Shown: positions 49,559-58,451, counted from the first letter of the stretch. The stretch: 64,000 nucleotides of DNA from RGIG2041 sp045652745 (GCA_045652745.1 JAZRUW010000030.1:93387-157386), one strand, 5' to 3'. Numbers and translations: made by a program. Notes: a model not told the origin generated them from the sequence alone.

Positions 49559-50669
49559 TTTTCTGCACCTCTTTTTGGGGTATATTCTCTTCAGTTTTAT
49601 TCTTCAGTATTCTGTCAAACACGCCGCCCAAATACAGATTTTTCACCGTCAGTACAATCACCGGGCCCAAAACCATACCGAAAATACCGATAAATTTAAG
49701 GCCGATATACATACTCATCAGTGTCAACAGCGGCGGCACACCGATGTGCTTGCCCAGAATTCTGGGCTCCAAAATCTGTCTGGTTACAATAATGATGATA
49801 TACATGGATGCCGCAATTGCCAGCATGCCGTAGTTGCCCTGTAAAAGCGCTATAAGCGACCACGGAATCAGTACCGCGCCCGATCCGAACACCGGAAGGG
49901 CATCCAAAATCGCAACCGAAATCGCAAGCAGGAGTGAAAATGGTACCTTGGCAATACTAAAGCCGATAAGCAAAATCGTGGCTGACACACACATAATTGC
50001 AAGCTGCGCTTTAATGTACCCGCCGAGCGCCGACTTCAAATCCCGCCATACCGCCGAAACACGGCTGACCACACTCACACCGAACACGCGCGTCATCAAG
50101 TTGCGCATCTTGTTTTTTTCGGCGCACATAAAGTTACAGGCCAAAAACGTTACAATCACAAAGATGATTGTTGTCGGCACGCCCGCCACCAATCCTCTGG
50201 CCAAATAAACCATCCAGTTGGCTACAGGCGAGATGAGCTTTGTAAGTCCCACCTTGGCTTCCGCAATCCCGTAATCAATGTATTCACGCATCTGCGGAGA
50301 TAGGTTATCGTAGTAACCCATAAAACCGGACATCTTTTGCTCTACATACGCCTTGCCTGCGGCATACAGTTCCGGCCAGCGGTCTACCAAATCGACAAGC
50401 TGTGTCCACAGCGCAATACCGAGCCAAGCCAAAAGTCCGCCGATGATACCGATGGCAAGCAATGTGCAAACGGCGGCCGAAAGCGTACGCGGCAAGCGGA
50501 GTTTGTCACTGAGCAAATGAATCAGCGGCTCCAGCGCCAGACTCAGGATATAAGCAATAATAAACGGAGCAAGGGCCGCAAGCAAGTTCGGCAAAAAGTA
50601 AAATGCCAAAATACATACTGCCGCAACGCACAAAATCGTTGCTAAAATCTTTAATGTTCTGCTTTGCAC
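49551..50669 (-). CDS. AI-2E family transporter (DUF20)
   Basis: 372 residues from the second of two GTGs (50669), 7 bases after AGGAGG; the first GTG is too near. Seven to eight membrane helices with the family pattern: FIIAYILSLALEPLIHLL near the N-terminus, and LLALSVAILDALPVFGSGAVLIPW and GKHIGVPPLLTLMSMYIGLKFIGIFGMVLGPV near the end. Members export diverse small solutes or ions; the AI-2 link is historical. It sits in the apgM-metG-alaS-hinT operon. Confidence 0.85.
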   Translation of the reverse strand: MQSRTLKILATILCVAAVCILAFYFLPNLLAALAPFIIAYILSLALEPLIHLLSDKLRLPRTLSAAVCTLLAIGIIGGLLAWLGIALWTQLVDLVDRWPELYAAGKAYVEQKMSGFMGYYDNLSPQMREYIDYGIAEAKVGLTKLISPVANWMVYLARGLVAGVPTTIIFVIVTFLACNFMCAEKNKMRNLMTRVFGVSVVSRVSAVWRDLKSALGGYIKAQLAIMCVSATILLIGFSIAKVPFSLLLAISVAILDALPVFGSGAVLIPWSLIALLQGNYGMLAIAASMYIIIIVTRQILEPRILGKHIGVPPLLTLMSMYIGLKFIGIFGMVLGPVIVLTVKNLYLGGVFDRILKNKTEENIPQKEVQKNE

Positions 50670-50698
50670 AACCACGCCTCCTCTGTTTTATCTTGAAT

Positions 50699-51901
50699 TT
50701 AGTTTTTCAAAAACTTCGTCATCAGTTTATGGCCGACCGGTGCATAAACGCCCGTACTCTGCGCGTCTTTTTCCGTATAGCGCAAATTTGTTGCCGGTTT
50801 CTCCGCATTACTTCTGTAAATCACATACGGTACAGCATCGGATGCATGCGTACGCGTCGCAAGCGGTGTCGGATGGTCCGGCATCAAAAGAATGCTGTAA
50901 TCTTCGCCGGCCGCTTCCATGGCATCCATAATGCTGCCCATGGCCGCATCGAGTTTTTCAATCGACAAAATCTTATTTTCCAATTCGCCTCGATGGCCGC
51001 TCTCATCTGCCGCCTCCACGTGCAGATAAGCAAAGTCCTTGCCGCCGAGCAGCGCATCACAAACGGCTTTCGCCTTACCAGCAAAGTTCGTATCAACATT
51101 ACCGGTCGCGCCCTCTACCTCAATAACCTCCATACCGGCACAGTAGCCGATACCTTTGAGCAAATCCACCGCACTAATCATCGCGCCGTTCACGCCGTAC
51201 TTTTCCTTAAAGTTCGTCACACCCGGCTTTGTGCCCTCACCCCAGAACCAAATGGAGTTTGCCGGATGCAAGCCGCGCGACTCGCGCGCTTTGTTAACCG
51301 GATGGTCTTTTAAAATGTCATAACTTTTTTGCATCATTTCCGCAAGCTTGTCCGCGCCTTTCGGCAAATAATCACCGATGACACGCATGGAAATATCGTG
51401 CGGCGGTGTCAGGCCCGCACCCGTAGCACCATTATGTATAACCAAAAGGTTACGGTAACTTGTACCTGCATAAAAATGAATATTTTCATCTGCAAACGCC
51501 GCATTGATGGCTTCCATCAGCTGCGCACCCTCCGCAGAGGAAATCTCATCCGCCGAATAGTCCACCATCGTTTTATCCGCATAATTTTCTTCATTGGAAA
51601 GTGTTACGGTGTTGACACGGTAGGTCACATCCGTATCTGCAAGTTCAACGCCGATAGACACCGCCTCTAACGGCGAGCGCCCCGTATAAACTTCACTCGG
51701 GTCGTAACCGAGCACAGACAAATTTGCCACGTCGCTGCCCGGCGCCATACCGTCCGGCACTGTCTTGGCCATACCGAGTTCGCCTAAGGATGCCAAACGG
51801 TCCATATTCGGTTTTTTCGCAACTTCCAGTGGCGTTTTGCCACCGAGCGCTTCCACCGGTGTGTCCGCCATTCCGTCGCCTAAAATCACAATGTATTTCA
51901 T
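50699..51901 (-). CDS. apgM: Cofactor-independent phosphoglycerate mutase, archaeal type
   Basis: 400 residues from the ATG at 51901, 8 bases after AAAGGAAG. The alkaline phosphatase-like fold shows ILGDGMADTP at the N-terminus, the nucleophile region APGSDVANLSVLGYDP with Ser, HVEAADESGHRGE and a late LLMPDHPTPL plus THASDAVPY. It interconverts 2- and 3-phosphoglycerate. It is the first gene of a run leading into metG and alaS. Confidence 0.93.
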   Translation of the reverse strand: MKYIVILGDGMADTPVEALGGKTPLEVAKKPNMDRLASLGELGMAKTVPDGMAPGSDVANLSVLGYDPSEVYTGRSPLEAVSIGVELADTDVTYRVNTVTLSNEENYADKTMVDYSADEISSAEGAQLMEAINAAFADENIHFYAGTSYRNLLVIHNGATGAGLTPPHDISMRVIGDYLPKGADKLAEMMQKSYDILKDHPVNKARESRGLHPANSIWFWGEGTKPGVTNFKEKYGVNGAMISAVDLLKGIGYCAGMEVIEVEGATGNVDTNFAGKAKAVCDALLGGKDFAYLHVEAADESGHRGELENKILSIEKLDAAMGSIMDAMEAAGEDYSILLMPDHPTPLATRTHASDAVPYVIYRSNAEKPATNLRYTEKDAQSTGVYAPVGHKLMTKFLKN

Positions 51902-51955
51902 CTGCTTCACTTCCTTTAAGTACGCATAACTGTAACATCATACTATATCTTAGTT

Positions 51956-51984
51956 ATTATACTATATTTATGCGGTTTTGGCAA
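51956..51984 (-). promoter_or_regulatory. Promoter of the apgM-AI2E-metG-alaS-hinT operon
   Basis: On the minus strand TTGCCA (51984-51979), 17 bp, TATAAT (51961-51956). Confidence 0.75.
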
Positions 51985-52012
51985 GGTTTTTATAAGGAAA
52001 ATTCAAGTAAAA

Positions 52013-52043
52013 AAAGCAGAAGATTTTTTCAATCTTCCGCTTT
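52013..52043 (-). terminator. Terminator of the rsmD-coaD operon
   Basis: AAAAGCAGAAGAT and ATCTTCCGCTTTT form a stem with one A:C mismatch; the minus-strand tail is TTTTTTTAC. Confidence 0.82.
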
Positions 52044-52054
52044 TGATTTTAAGA

Positions 52055-52498
52055 TTATTTATTTTTCAGTTCATTTCTGTTTTCGCGTACCGTGGACAGC
52101 ATCTTTTCGAGTTTTGCTTCCAGGGTTGCCATATGGTCATCCACATACTGCTTTGTGCCCATACGGATATCGCGCGCACTGTTTTGTGCATTGCCCACGA
52201 TTTCTTCTGCCTGCGCATAGGCACGCTGCGTAATTTCATGGTCATCAATGAGGGAAGCCATCTTCTCCTCCGCAAGTTTGATAATCGACGCTGCCTCCTT
52301 GTTTGCATCATCCAAAATGCGCTGACGCTCGTCCTTTACCCATTTTGCCTGCTTTAAGTCATCCGGCAAATTGATGCGGATTTCTTCGAGCAAATCCATC
52401 ATCTCGTCGCGGTCTAAAATCGCTTTGCCAATCAGCGGAATACCGACTGCCTTATCCACTACATCTTCAAGCATATCCAGCAGTTCAAGAACCTCCAT
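52055..52498 (-). CDS. Coiled-coil protein, DivIVA/F0-b-like
   Basis: 147 residues. The first 30 residues look like a short membrane-proximal or docking segment (LELLDMLEDVVDKAVGIPLIGKAIL). The rest is a nearly continuous charged helix (LLEEIRINLPDDLKQAKWVKDERQ to the end) with heptad spacing. Such proteins appear regularly beside rsmD and coaD in Clostridia and are annotated as ATPase or DivIVA-like; I see no nucleotide-binding motif. Its ATG overlaps the coaD stop by 1 base. Confidence 0.75.
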   Translation of the reverse strand: MEVLELLDMLEDVVDKAVGIPLIGKAILDRDEMMDLLEEIRINLPDDLKQAKWVKDERQRILDDANKEAASIIKLAEEKMASLIDDHEITQRAYAQAEEIVGNAQNSARDIRMGTKQYVDDHMATLEAKLEKMLSTVRENRNELKNK

Positions 52499-52989
52499 TA
52501 TTTTTGTCCCCCATTCTCAAATTTCTCTTGCATTCTAAGTCTTACAATCGGCGGCACAAACTCATCAATCGAGCCGCCCAGACGAAATACCTCTTTTACC
52601 ATACTGGAGCTGATATACGAATACTTGGAATCCGTCATGGCAAAAAACGTTTCCACGTCGGGATTGAGGCTCTTGTTTAACAGGGCCATTTGAAATTCGT
52701 ACTCAAAATCCTTTACGGTGCGCAGTCCCTTGATAATGACCGCAGAGTCAAATTGCTCCATGAAATCCACCAAAAGGCCGGAAAAGCAATGTACCTCTAC
52801 GTTATCCATCTGCGCCGTTGCCTCTTCAATCATCGCCTTACGCTCTTGTGGCGTAAACACACACGTTTTTGACAGGTTGTCCAAAACGCCGACAATCACC
52901 TTGTCAAAAACACGCGCACTGCGCTTTATGATATCCAGATGTCCATTCGTCACCGGGTCAAAACTGCCCGGATAAACTGCAATTTTCAT
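52498..52989 (-). CDS. coaD: Phosphopantetheine adenylyltransferase
   Basis: 163 residues from the ATG at 52989. YPGSFDPVTNGHLDII at 6-21 has the nucleotidyltransferase T/HxGH motif, RTVKDFEYEFQMALLNK mid-protein binds phosphopantetheine, and SKYSYISSSMVKEV lies near 120-133. It makes dephospho-CoA. It overlaps rsmD by 4 bp, a common pairing. Confidence 0.96.
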   Translation of the reverse strand: MKIAVYPGSFDPVTNGHLDIIKRSARVFDKVIVGVLDNLSKTCVFTPQERKAMIEEATAQMDNVEVHCFSGLLVDFMEQFDSAVIIKGLRTVKDFEYEFQMALLNKSLNPDVETFFAMTDSKYSYISSSMVKEVFRLGGSIDEFVPPIVRLRMQEKFENGGQK

Positions 52990-53540
52990 AGTTTTTCCCC
53001 ATTTTTGCACCGCAGCACCAAAATCTGCACTCTGCCGTACTTTTTATCTTTCACGACATCGAGCCCCGAAAGATCGGGTAGCGTTTTGTCATATTCCCGC
53101 TCACAGACGATGATGCCGTCCGGACAGATGTCCGGATTTTTCGCAATCGCCGCAAGGCTACGCTCGAGCAAATCCGAATTGTACGGCGGGTCGATAAAAA
53201 TGATATCGAAACTGTCCTTGGCAGACGCAGCATACTGCACACCGTCCGTGCGGACAACACGCGCCGCATCCGTATAACCGCTCTTGTCAAGATTGGTACG
53301 AATCAGCGCCAGCGAGCTTTCCGCAATGTCGCACACCACCGCGCTGTCTGCGCCGCGGCTGAGCGCTTCTACGGTCAGCGCACCCGTTCCACCAAACAAA
53401 TCGAGTGTGTTTGCACCGGAAATGTACGGACCGATGATATTAAATATGTTTTCTTTCACTCTGTCCGTCGTCGGTCTTACACTGTCGCCCTCAAAGCCGA
53501 CCAGTTTTAAACCGCGCTTATTTCCTCCAATGACTCGCAA
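52986..53540 (-). CDS. rsmD: 16S rRNA (guanine966-N2)-methyltransferase
   Basis: 184 residues. The TTG at 53540 is chosen because AGGGGTGA lies six bases upstream and the protein then begins MRVIGGNKRG, as expected; a GTG at 53549 lies inside the site. RPTTDRVKENIFNI, the SAM loop LDLFGGTGALTVEALSRGA and the catalytic DPPY are present. Confidence 0.92.
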   Translation of the reverse strand: MRVIGGNKRGLKLVGFEGDSVRPTTDRVKENIFNIIGPYISGANTLDLFGGTGALTVEALSRGADSAVVCDIAESSLALIRTNLDKSGYTDAARVVRTDGVQYAASAKDSFDIIFIDPPYNSDLLERSLAAIAKNPDICPDGIIVCEREYDKTLPDLSGLDVVKDKKYGRVQILVLRCKNGEKL

Positions 53541-53557
53541 ACACTTCACCCCTATTT

Positions 53558-53586
53558 ATTTTTACATACAAAACACAAAAAGTCAA
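53558..53586 (-). promoter_or_regulatory. Weak promoter of rsmD-coaD
   Basis: On the minus strand TTGACT (53586-53581), 17 bp, AAAAAT (53563-53558) preceded by TG at the extended -10 position. Confidence 0.5.
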
Positions 53587-53712
53587 GACATACAAAAAGA
53601 AAAATGCAATTTTTTCAAAGTTTTTTGTGCATAAAAACAAAATGCACCCATTTGGATGCAGTAAAAGATGAAATATGTGTGAAAAAGCGTAAATTTGGAT
53701 GCAAGGCTAAGC

Positions 53713-53754
53713 AAAAGGGTGCGGACAGTACTTTTCGTACGGCCGCACCCTTTT
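53713..53754. terminator. Terminator after the FAD oxidoreductase
   Basis: AAAAGGGTGCGG pairs with CCGCACCCTTTT, with an inner GTAC/GTAC pair. The flanking sequence 53590-53712 holds two copies of ATTTGGATGCA (53652 and 53690) but no gene. Confidence 0.87.
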
Positions 53755-53783
53755 AACGACGCATTGCACTAAATTCACCTTTT

Positions 53784-55478
53784 TTAATTGATGTCCATTG
53801 CGTAGACTTTGTATACTTCGCTACCCCAGGTTTCCTTGAGGATAAGTTTAATTTTTGTAGCCGTTACATCCACAGAGTGCTTCACCATACGCTGACAGTT
53901 GTCTGTCACAGAAGCAAGGACCACTTCTCCGTTCGGTGTTTCGGCGATGAGGTCGTAGGACTTCATCATTTCATAGGGAAGAAAGTATTTGTTCATTTTA
54001 AGCGGACGGTTGTGCGGCATGTTGTCATATTTACGCGGCAGGTTACTGTCGAAAATAATGCGGATTTCAGAAATCTTTTCCGGAGCATCGTAGGCAAATT
54101 CAATGGTATCGCCTTGTTTGCCTTCATAACCGTGGCGTTCGTCTGCGTAGTCACGGTCCATGCCTTCACGCACAATCGGATGATTTACATTGGCTTTCAT
54201 GGTCAGTTCGGAACGCTTACGCTCCACAAACGGAATCCAATGGTCATCATAGAGGAGCTGCTGTTGGAGCTTATGTACGTCGATTTCACGAATTGCTTTG
54301 CCGTCATTTACGGCAAGTGCGGCCGCTGTGCCGACTGCCTGTCCGATTACGGCACAAGTAGCCATAACACGCGTTGCGGACAGCGCCGCGTGTGTTGTGG
54401 AAATATTTCTGCCGGCAAAGTATAAATTTTCGATATTTTTCGAATAGAGACAACGATACGGAATACCAAACGGCGACGGCGCCGGATGGAATACATTCGG
54501 GTTGCCCTTATCGTTAAATCCGCCCGGGGTATGATCGTCCATTGTCCAGCCGCCGTAGGCCACGACATCGTCAAACCTGCCCTGAGCAAGTACATCGTTT
54601 TCATTTAAGATATAGTCCCCCATATAACGGCGGCTTTCTCTCTTGCCCGGCAGGATGCCGATCCAATCCATTTCCCAGTTCTCCACGCCGTGGTCACCGC
54701 GGTTTTTCATGTGATCCCATACCCCGTAAGCAATTTTCAAAAGTTCATCGCGCAACTCCTCTGTGTCATGAATACTGTCATTTTCGCCGCCGAGTTCAAT
54801 CCACCAGTAGTTGGTAATGTGGTCATGCGGACGGTTTGCCAGCGCGTCATCGTCTTCATAAACATACGCCCACTTCGGCGCAACAAATTTCTTTGGGGCG
54901 TCTGTTTCACGAATTTGGAACAGGCAACTCATACCCATCGTCTTTTTGTCCGCCACCTTCGGGCCGATGGTTTCGTTAAACTCTGCATTCGCTTCACGGC
55001 CCACACGAAATTCCGCGCCGGTCAGCGGTGCAAGCACACTGTCACCCGAGCAATCCGCAAAGTACGTTGCGCGCACGGTGTGATGCGTTTCCGTCGTTGT
55101 CTGATACCCCGTAACGGACACAATTTTGTTGCCGTCCATCTCCACACTGCTGCAAGCGCAGTTCATCAGCATAGTGATGTTTTCTTCAAAGCGCACCTTT
55201 TCATAAAGCACGGTATCCCAGATATGGAAATTCTGATTTAAATTTCTGTGATAGTTTTCGAGCATGCACTCTTCCACAATGCCGGTTTCGCGGTCAAATT
55301 CGCCGTTGGCACCGCAAATCCACATGCGCACCTCACTCGATGCATTACCGCCAAACATCGGTCTGTCCTGCATAATGGCCACCTTAATGCCGCGGCGTGC
55401 CGCCGCAACCGCCGCACACAAACCGGACATACCGCCGCCGACAACGCAAAAATCTACATGGTGTTCTTTCCTGAGCAT
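53784..55478 (-). CDS. FAD-dependent oxidoreductase (FAD_oxidored type) with C-terminal beta domain
   Basis: 564 residues. A Rossmann FAD site opens the protein (DFCVVGGGMSGLCAAVAAARRG at about 9-30), followed by GNASSEVRMWICG and the FAD-facing ADCSGDSVLAPLTGA near 140 and LYFAGRNISTTHAALSATRVM near 355. The last 130 residues look like a discoidin or carbohydrate-binding beta sandwich (GYEGKQGDTIEFAYDAPEKI onwards). This architecture is found in carbohydrate-linked operons of gut bacteria, with unknown substrates. There is no signal peptide. It is a single-gene unit with its own promoter. Confidence 0.85.
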   Translation of the reverse strand: MLRKEHHVDFCVVGGGMSGLCAAVAAARRGIKVAIMQDRPMFGGNASSEVRMWICGANGEFDRETGIVEECMLENYHRNLNQNFHIWDTVLYEKVRFEENITMLMNCACSSVEMDGNKIVSVTGYQTTTETHHTVRATYFADCSGDSVLAPLTGAEFRVGREANAEFNETIGPKVADKKTMGMSCLFQIRETDAPKKFVAPKWAYVYEDDDALANRPHDHITNYWWIELGGENDSIHDTEELRDELLKIAYGVWDHMKNRGDHGVENWEMDWIGILPGKRESRRYMGDYILNENDVLAQGRFDDVVAYGGWTMDDHTPGGFNDKGNPNVFHPAPSPFGIPYRCLYSKNIENLYFAGRNISTTHAALSATRVMATCAVIGQAVGTAAALAVNDGKAIREIDVHKLQQQLLYDDHWIPFVERKRSELTMKANVNHPIVREGMDRDYADERHGYEGKQGDTIEFAYDAPEKISEIRIIFDSNLPRKYDNMPHNRPLKMNKYFLPYEMMKSYDLIAETPNGEVVLASVTDNCQRMVKHSVDVTATKIKLILKETWGSEVYKVYAMDIN

Positions 55479-55511
55479 TTTTGTCTCCCCTTATCTTTTA
55501 TTTCTACTCAC

Positions 55512-55539
55512 ATTATACATCACATTTTTGTCTTGACAA
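55512..55539 (-). promoter_or_regulatory. Promoter of the FAD oxidoreductase
   Basis: On the minus strand TTGTCA (55539-55534), 16 bp, TATAAT (55517-55512). Confidence 0.68.
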
Positions 55540-55556
55540 TATAAAAAAATGCACAG

Positions 55557-55585
55557 TTTACATTTCGTGCGAATAATGATATGAT
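55557..55585 (+). promoter_or_regulatory. Promoter of the HAD phosphatase
   Basis: TTTACA (55557-55562), 17 bp, TATGAT (55580-55585), divergent from the FAD oxidoreductase promoter. Confidence 0.68.
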
Positions 55586-55625
55586 AAGGCTATAAAATAG
55601 TAAAAAAGACAAATGGAGATGGATT

Positions 55626-56288
55626 ATGTATCAGTATATTTTGTTTGACTTGGACGGCACTCTGACCGAGCCGAAAGAAGGTATTACCAAATGCGTGCAG
55701 TACGCACTTGCCGCCTGCGGAATCGACGAACCGGATTTGGACAATTTAACCGGCTTTATCGGTCCGCCGCTTACGGATGAATTTATGCGCGTATACGGCA
55801 TGAGCGCCGAGCAGGCACAGTTTGCCTTAGAAAAATACCGCGAACGGTTTTCCGTCAAGGGCCTTTATGAAAATAAAGCATTTGACGGCGCTGCTGATTT
55901 GCTCGATGCATTAAAAACAGCGGGCAAAACGATTGCTCTTGCCACCTCCAAGCCGCAACCGTATGCGGAAAAAATTTTGGACAATTTCAATTTAAAATCC
56001 TACTTTGACATAATTGTCGGCGCAACTTTCGACGGCACGCTCGACAAAAAAAGCGATGTCATCCGTGAAACTCTGCGCCAATTAGGTGTCACCGATGCGC
56101 AAAAGCGCGAGGCGGTTATGGTCGGCGACCGTCACCACGATTTACTCGGTGCAAAAGCCAACGGCATAGATGCCATCGGCATACGATTGGGGTACGCCGC
56201 ACCGGGTGAGCTGGAAGATTGCAACCCTGTATATATTGCAGACAATTTAAAAGAGTTACAAGCCTATTTGCTTAAAAAATGGAGCTGA
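55626..56288 (+). CDS. HAD-family phosphatase, phosphoglycolate phosphatase-like
   Basis: 220 residues. Motif I FDLDGTLTEP (nucleophile Asp near 8), motif II ALATSKP near 105, Lys in LDKKSDVI and motif IV VMVGDRHHDLLGAKANG near 164. The alpha-helical cap after motif I places it in subclass IA, near Gph/PpaX phosphatases. The specific substrate is not evident. Confidence 0.85.
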   Translation: MYQYILFDLDGTLTEPKEGITKCVQYALAACGIDEPDLDNLTGFIGPPLTDEFMRVYGMSAEQAQFALEKYRERFSVKGLYENKAFDGAADLLDALKTAGKTIALATSKPQPYAEKILDNFNLKSYFDIIVGATFDGTLDKKSDVIRETLRQLGVTDAQKREAVMVGDRHHDLLGAKANGIDAIGIRLGYAAPGELEDCNPVYIADNLKELQAYLLKKWS

Positions 56289-56312
56289 ACAAGTTGATTC
56301 AGCTCCATTTTT
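56277..56312. terminator. Terminator of the HAD gene, shared with the CDF gene
   Basis: AAATGGAGCTGA and TCAGCTCCATTT form a perfect 12-bp stem that includes the last codons of the HAD gene; TTTTT follows. Confidence 0.88.
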
Positions 56313-56318
56313 ACATGA

Positions 56319-57221
56319 TTAATGATGATGGTGATGATGGTGGTGGTGACACCCTGCCTGCGCTTTACATTCCACATGGCATATTTTTTCGTGGCAATGC
56401 TCGTTTTCCCCTTCCAGTTCAAGCGTCGCATGGCCTATACCGTGCGCGCTCAGTTCTTCGCGGACGTGTTCTTTAACAGCATGGTGCTCTGCATTTGTCA
56501 CCACATGCATTGTCGCATAATGGTTTCGTCCGTCCATACTCCAGATGTGCATATGATGCACATCCAAAACGCCGTCGATTTTCAGAAGATGCTCCCTGAT
56601 TTCATCCACATCTGTATCCTGCGGCGTTCTCTCTAAAAACACATCCAGAATTTCTTTTAAGGTTTTCACGGCATGGAGGATAATAAATACAGCTACGCCA
56701 ATCGACATCAGCGGGTCAATCCACACAAAGTCTGTAAATTTCATCACAACGGCGCCGACGAGGACCACCATCCAACCGAGTACATCCTCGAGCATATGCA
56801 GGTTGACTGCCTTTTGATTCAGCGAATCTCCCTCGCGTGTTACAAATGCTGCAACGGCATTTACGCACACCCCGAGCACGGCGAATATAATCATACCGTT
56901 ATACTTAATTTCCGCCGGAAACAAAATTCGGTTTACCGCATTGCCTACAACCGCCACCGAACCGACCAAAAGGATGCAGGTGGTAATCACACTGCCCAGA
57001 ACAGAGTATCTTGCGTACCCGTAAGTGTGATTTTTATCCGGCTTTCTTTTACTCTTTTCTTCAAGGAAAAGCGAAAGACCGATACTCGCGGCATCCCCCA
57101 AATCGTGCACTGCATCGGATACAATGGCAATACTGCCCGTATACAAGCCGCCGAAAAATTCAAAAACGGAAAATGCCAGATTCAAAAGAAATGCAATTAA
57201 AATGTTGTTACGCGTTTTCAT
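56319..57221 (-). CDS. Cation diffusion facilitator with natural poly-His tail
   Basis: 300 residues from the ATG at 57221 after GGGGGA. Six membrane helices, the metal site HD patterns (SDAVHDLGDAASIG in helix II, NLHMLEDVLGWM in helix V) and a cytoplasmic C-terminal domain (DGVLDVHHMHIWSMDG) match Zn/Co/Cd exporters of the CzcD type. The protein ends with a run of nine His after CHVECKAQAGC, a likely metal-sensing or delivery tail. A TetR gene is divergent, and a DtxR-type gene lies next to it. Confidence 0.93.
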   Translation of the reverse strand: MKTRNNILIAFLLNLAFSVFEFFGGLYTGSIAIVSDAVHDLGDAASIGLSLFLEEKSKRKPDKNHTYGYARYSVLGSVITTCILLVGSVAVVGNAVNRILFPAEIKYNGMIIFAVLGVCVNAVAAFVTREGDSLNQKAVNLHMLEDVLGWMVVLVGAVVMKFTDFVWIDPLMSIGVAVFIILHAVKTLKEILDVFLERTPQDTDVDEIREHLLKIDGVLDVHHMHIWSMDGRNHYATMHVVTNAEHHAVKEHVREELSAHGIGHATLELEGENEHCHEKICHVECKAQAGCHHHHHHHHH

Positions 57222-57272
57222 AGTTCCCCCTATTGACTTTCCCATGTTTTTATGGCACAATATATTCGTTAT

Positions 57273-57287
57273 TGAACATATTGTTCA
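57273..57287. promoter_or_regulatory. Palindromic operator between CDF and TetR genes
   Basis: TGAACA-TAT-TGTTCA, with perfect 6-bp arms, in the divergent region. A looser relative GTTCATTACCGAAC lies at 57352, just before the TetR gene. On the minus strand a TGAACA-17-TATATT promoter for the CDF gene would overlap the site. Confidence 0.6.
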
Positions 57288-57398
57288 GTATCATTTTAAC
57301 AATACTTTAAGACAAGGTCAACCGCTCAGGCACATATAATTATTTACAAAAGTTCATTACCGAACATTTTTAAAAAACTGTACGGAGGTAGGACAAGA

Positions 57399-57947
57399 AT
57401 GGACAGACGCCAAAGAAAAACAAGGGAAGCCATTTTTCATGCTTTTATAACCCTGTTGTCCAAAAAGGACTTTGAGCGCATTACTGTGGGTGAAATTATC
57501 GACCGCGCCGACATCGGCAGAGCAACCTTTTATGCCCATTTTGAAACAAAAGATTTTCTTTTAAAAGAATTGTGTGCAGAACTTTTTTGCCACATTTTTG
57601 ACGCGGCAGAGGACAACAGTACGCACAAACACATCTTTGATTGCAAAGCGCCCGATTCCGTTTTTTTGCATTTGTTTGAACACCTGCAAAAAAACGACAA
57701 TCATATTTTAGAATTGCTTTTCTCGCAAAACAATGCGCTGTTTTTAAACGATTTCAAAAGCAATCTCACAAAACTTGTTAAGGCACACCTGAATTTATTC
57801 GACACATGCAAAAGTAGCACGCTGCCTGAAAGTTATTGGATAGACCACATTGCCGCCACATTTGTAGAAACCGTAAGATGGTGGGTAAGTCACGGTAAAA
57901 CAGAGTCGCCCGATACGCTGACAAAGTATTTCTTCGCAGTTTTATAA
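57399..57947 (+). CDS. TetR-family regulator
   Basis: 182 residues. The N-terminal helix-turn-helix (TREAIFHAFITLLSKKDFERITVGEIIDRADIGRATFYAHFETKDFLL) is typical; the C-terminal part matches the TetR_C pattern of Firmicute regulators, with a late WIDHIAATFVETVRWWVSHG. GGAGGTAGG precedes the ATG. It is likely a repressor of the divergent CDF exporter through the palindrome between them. Confidence 0.88.
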   Translation: MDRRQRKTREAIFHAFITLLSKKDFERITVGEIIDRADIGRATFYAHFETKDFLLKELCAELFCHIFDAAEDNSTHKHIFDCKAPDSVFLHLFEHLQKNDNHILELLFSQNNALFLNDFKSNLTKLVKAHLNLFDTCKSSTLPESYWIDHIAATFVETVRWWVSHGKTESPDTLTKYFFAVL

Positions 57948-57974
57948 GCGTCTGCTTTTCCGTACAAAATTCTA

Positions 57975-58003
57975 TTGAACTTTTTTTCACTTTAGTGTAT
58001 AAT
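57975..58003 (+). promoter_or_regulatory. Promoter of the DtxR/MntR gene
   Basis: TTGAAC (57975-57980), 17 bp, TATAAT (57998-58003). Confidence 0.78.
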
Positions 58004-58035
58004 AGAAGCGAGCACAATCCAAGGAGGCTTTCTTT

Positions 58036-58446
58036 ATGCAGATTCATGAATCGGCCGAAAACTATCTGGAGGCCATTTACATTTTAACCAACACGAAAGA
58101 TCCGGTACGTTCCATCGATATCGTCCGTTATATGAACTTCTCCAAGCCGACCGTCAGTATTGCAATGCGCAGTTTCCGCGAAGAAGGCTACATTGTCATT
58201 GACGAAAACGGTTTTATTACGCTGACGGAGAAGGGATTAAAAATCGCCAAGCGCGTCTATGACCGGCACCAACTGCTGACCGATGCGCTCATCGCGCTCG
58301 GCGTCAGCCGCGAAAACGCGGAAGCGGATGCCTGCAAAATCGAACATGATATCAGCGAAGAAACCATGCTCTGTATTCAAAAGCATATGCAGATGCATCA
58401 AAAAAAGACCGCCCCGAAAAAGGAACTGGGCGTAGAATTACTGTAA
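58036..58446 (+). CDS. DtxR/MntR-family metalloregulator
   Basis: 136 residues: winged helix (SAENYLEAIYILTNTKDPVRSIDIVRYMNFSKPTVSIAMRSFREEGY) and a dimerisation domain with metal-ligand patterns (RHQLLTDALIALGV, CKIEHDISEETMLCIQKHM). It lacks an SH3-like third domain, as in MntR. It senses Mn or Fe in relatives. AAGGAGG precedes the ATG. No transporter gene of the Nramp or ABC Mn type is nearby. Confidence 0.88.
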   Translation: MQIHESAENYLEAIYILTNTKDPVRSIDIVRYMNFSKPTVSIAMRSFREEGYIVIDENGFITLTEKGLKIAKRVYDRHQLLTDALIALGVSRENAEADACKIEHDISEETMLCIQKHMQMHQKKTAPKKELGVELL

Positions 58447-58451
58447 AAACC

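Noticed and set aside
49551..50669. AI-2 exporter functionally linked to luxS
   Set aside because: The AI-2E family name is historical; members move varied solutes, and the gene lies in a tRNA synthetase operon 18 kb from luxS.
56319..56346. Cloning-tag contamination at the nine-His C-terminus of the CDF gene
   Set aside because: The His codons are mixed CAT and CAC, follow a natural His/Cys-rich region, and CDF proteins commonly have His-rich tails. No vector sequence is present.
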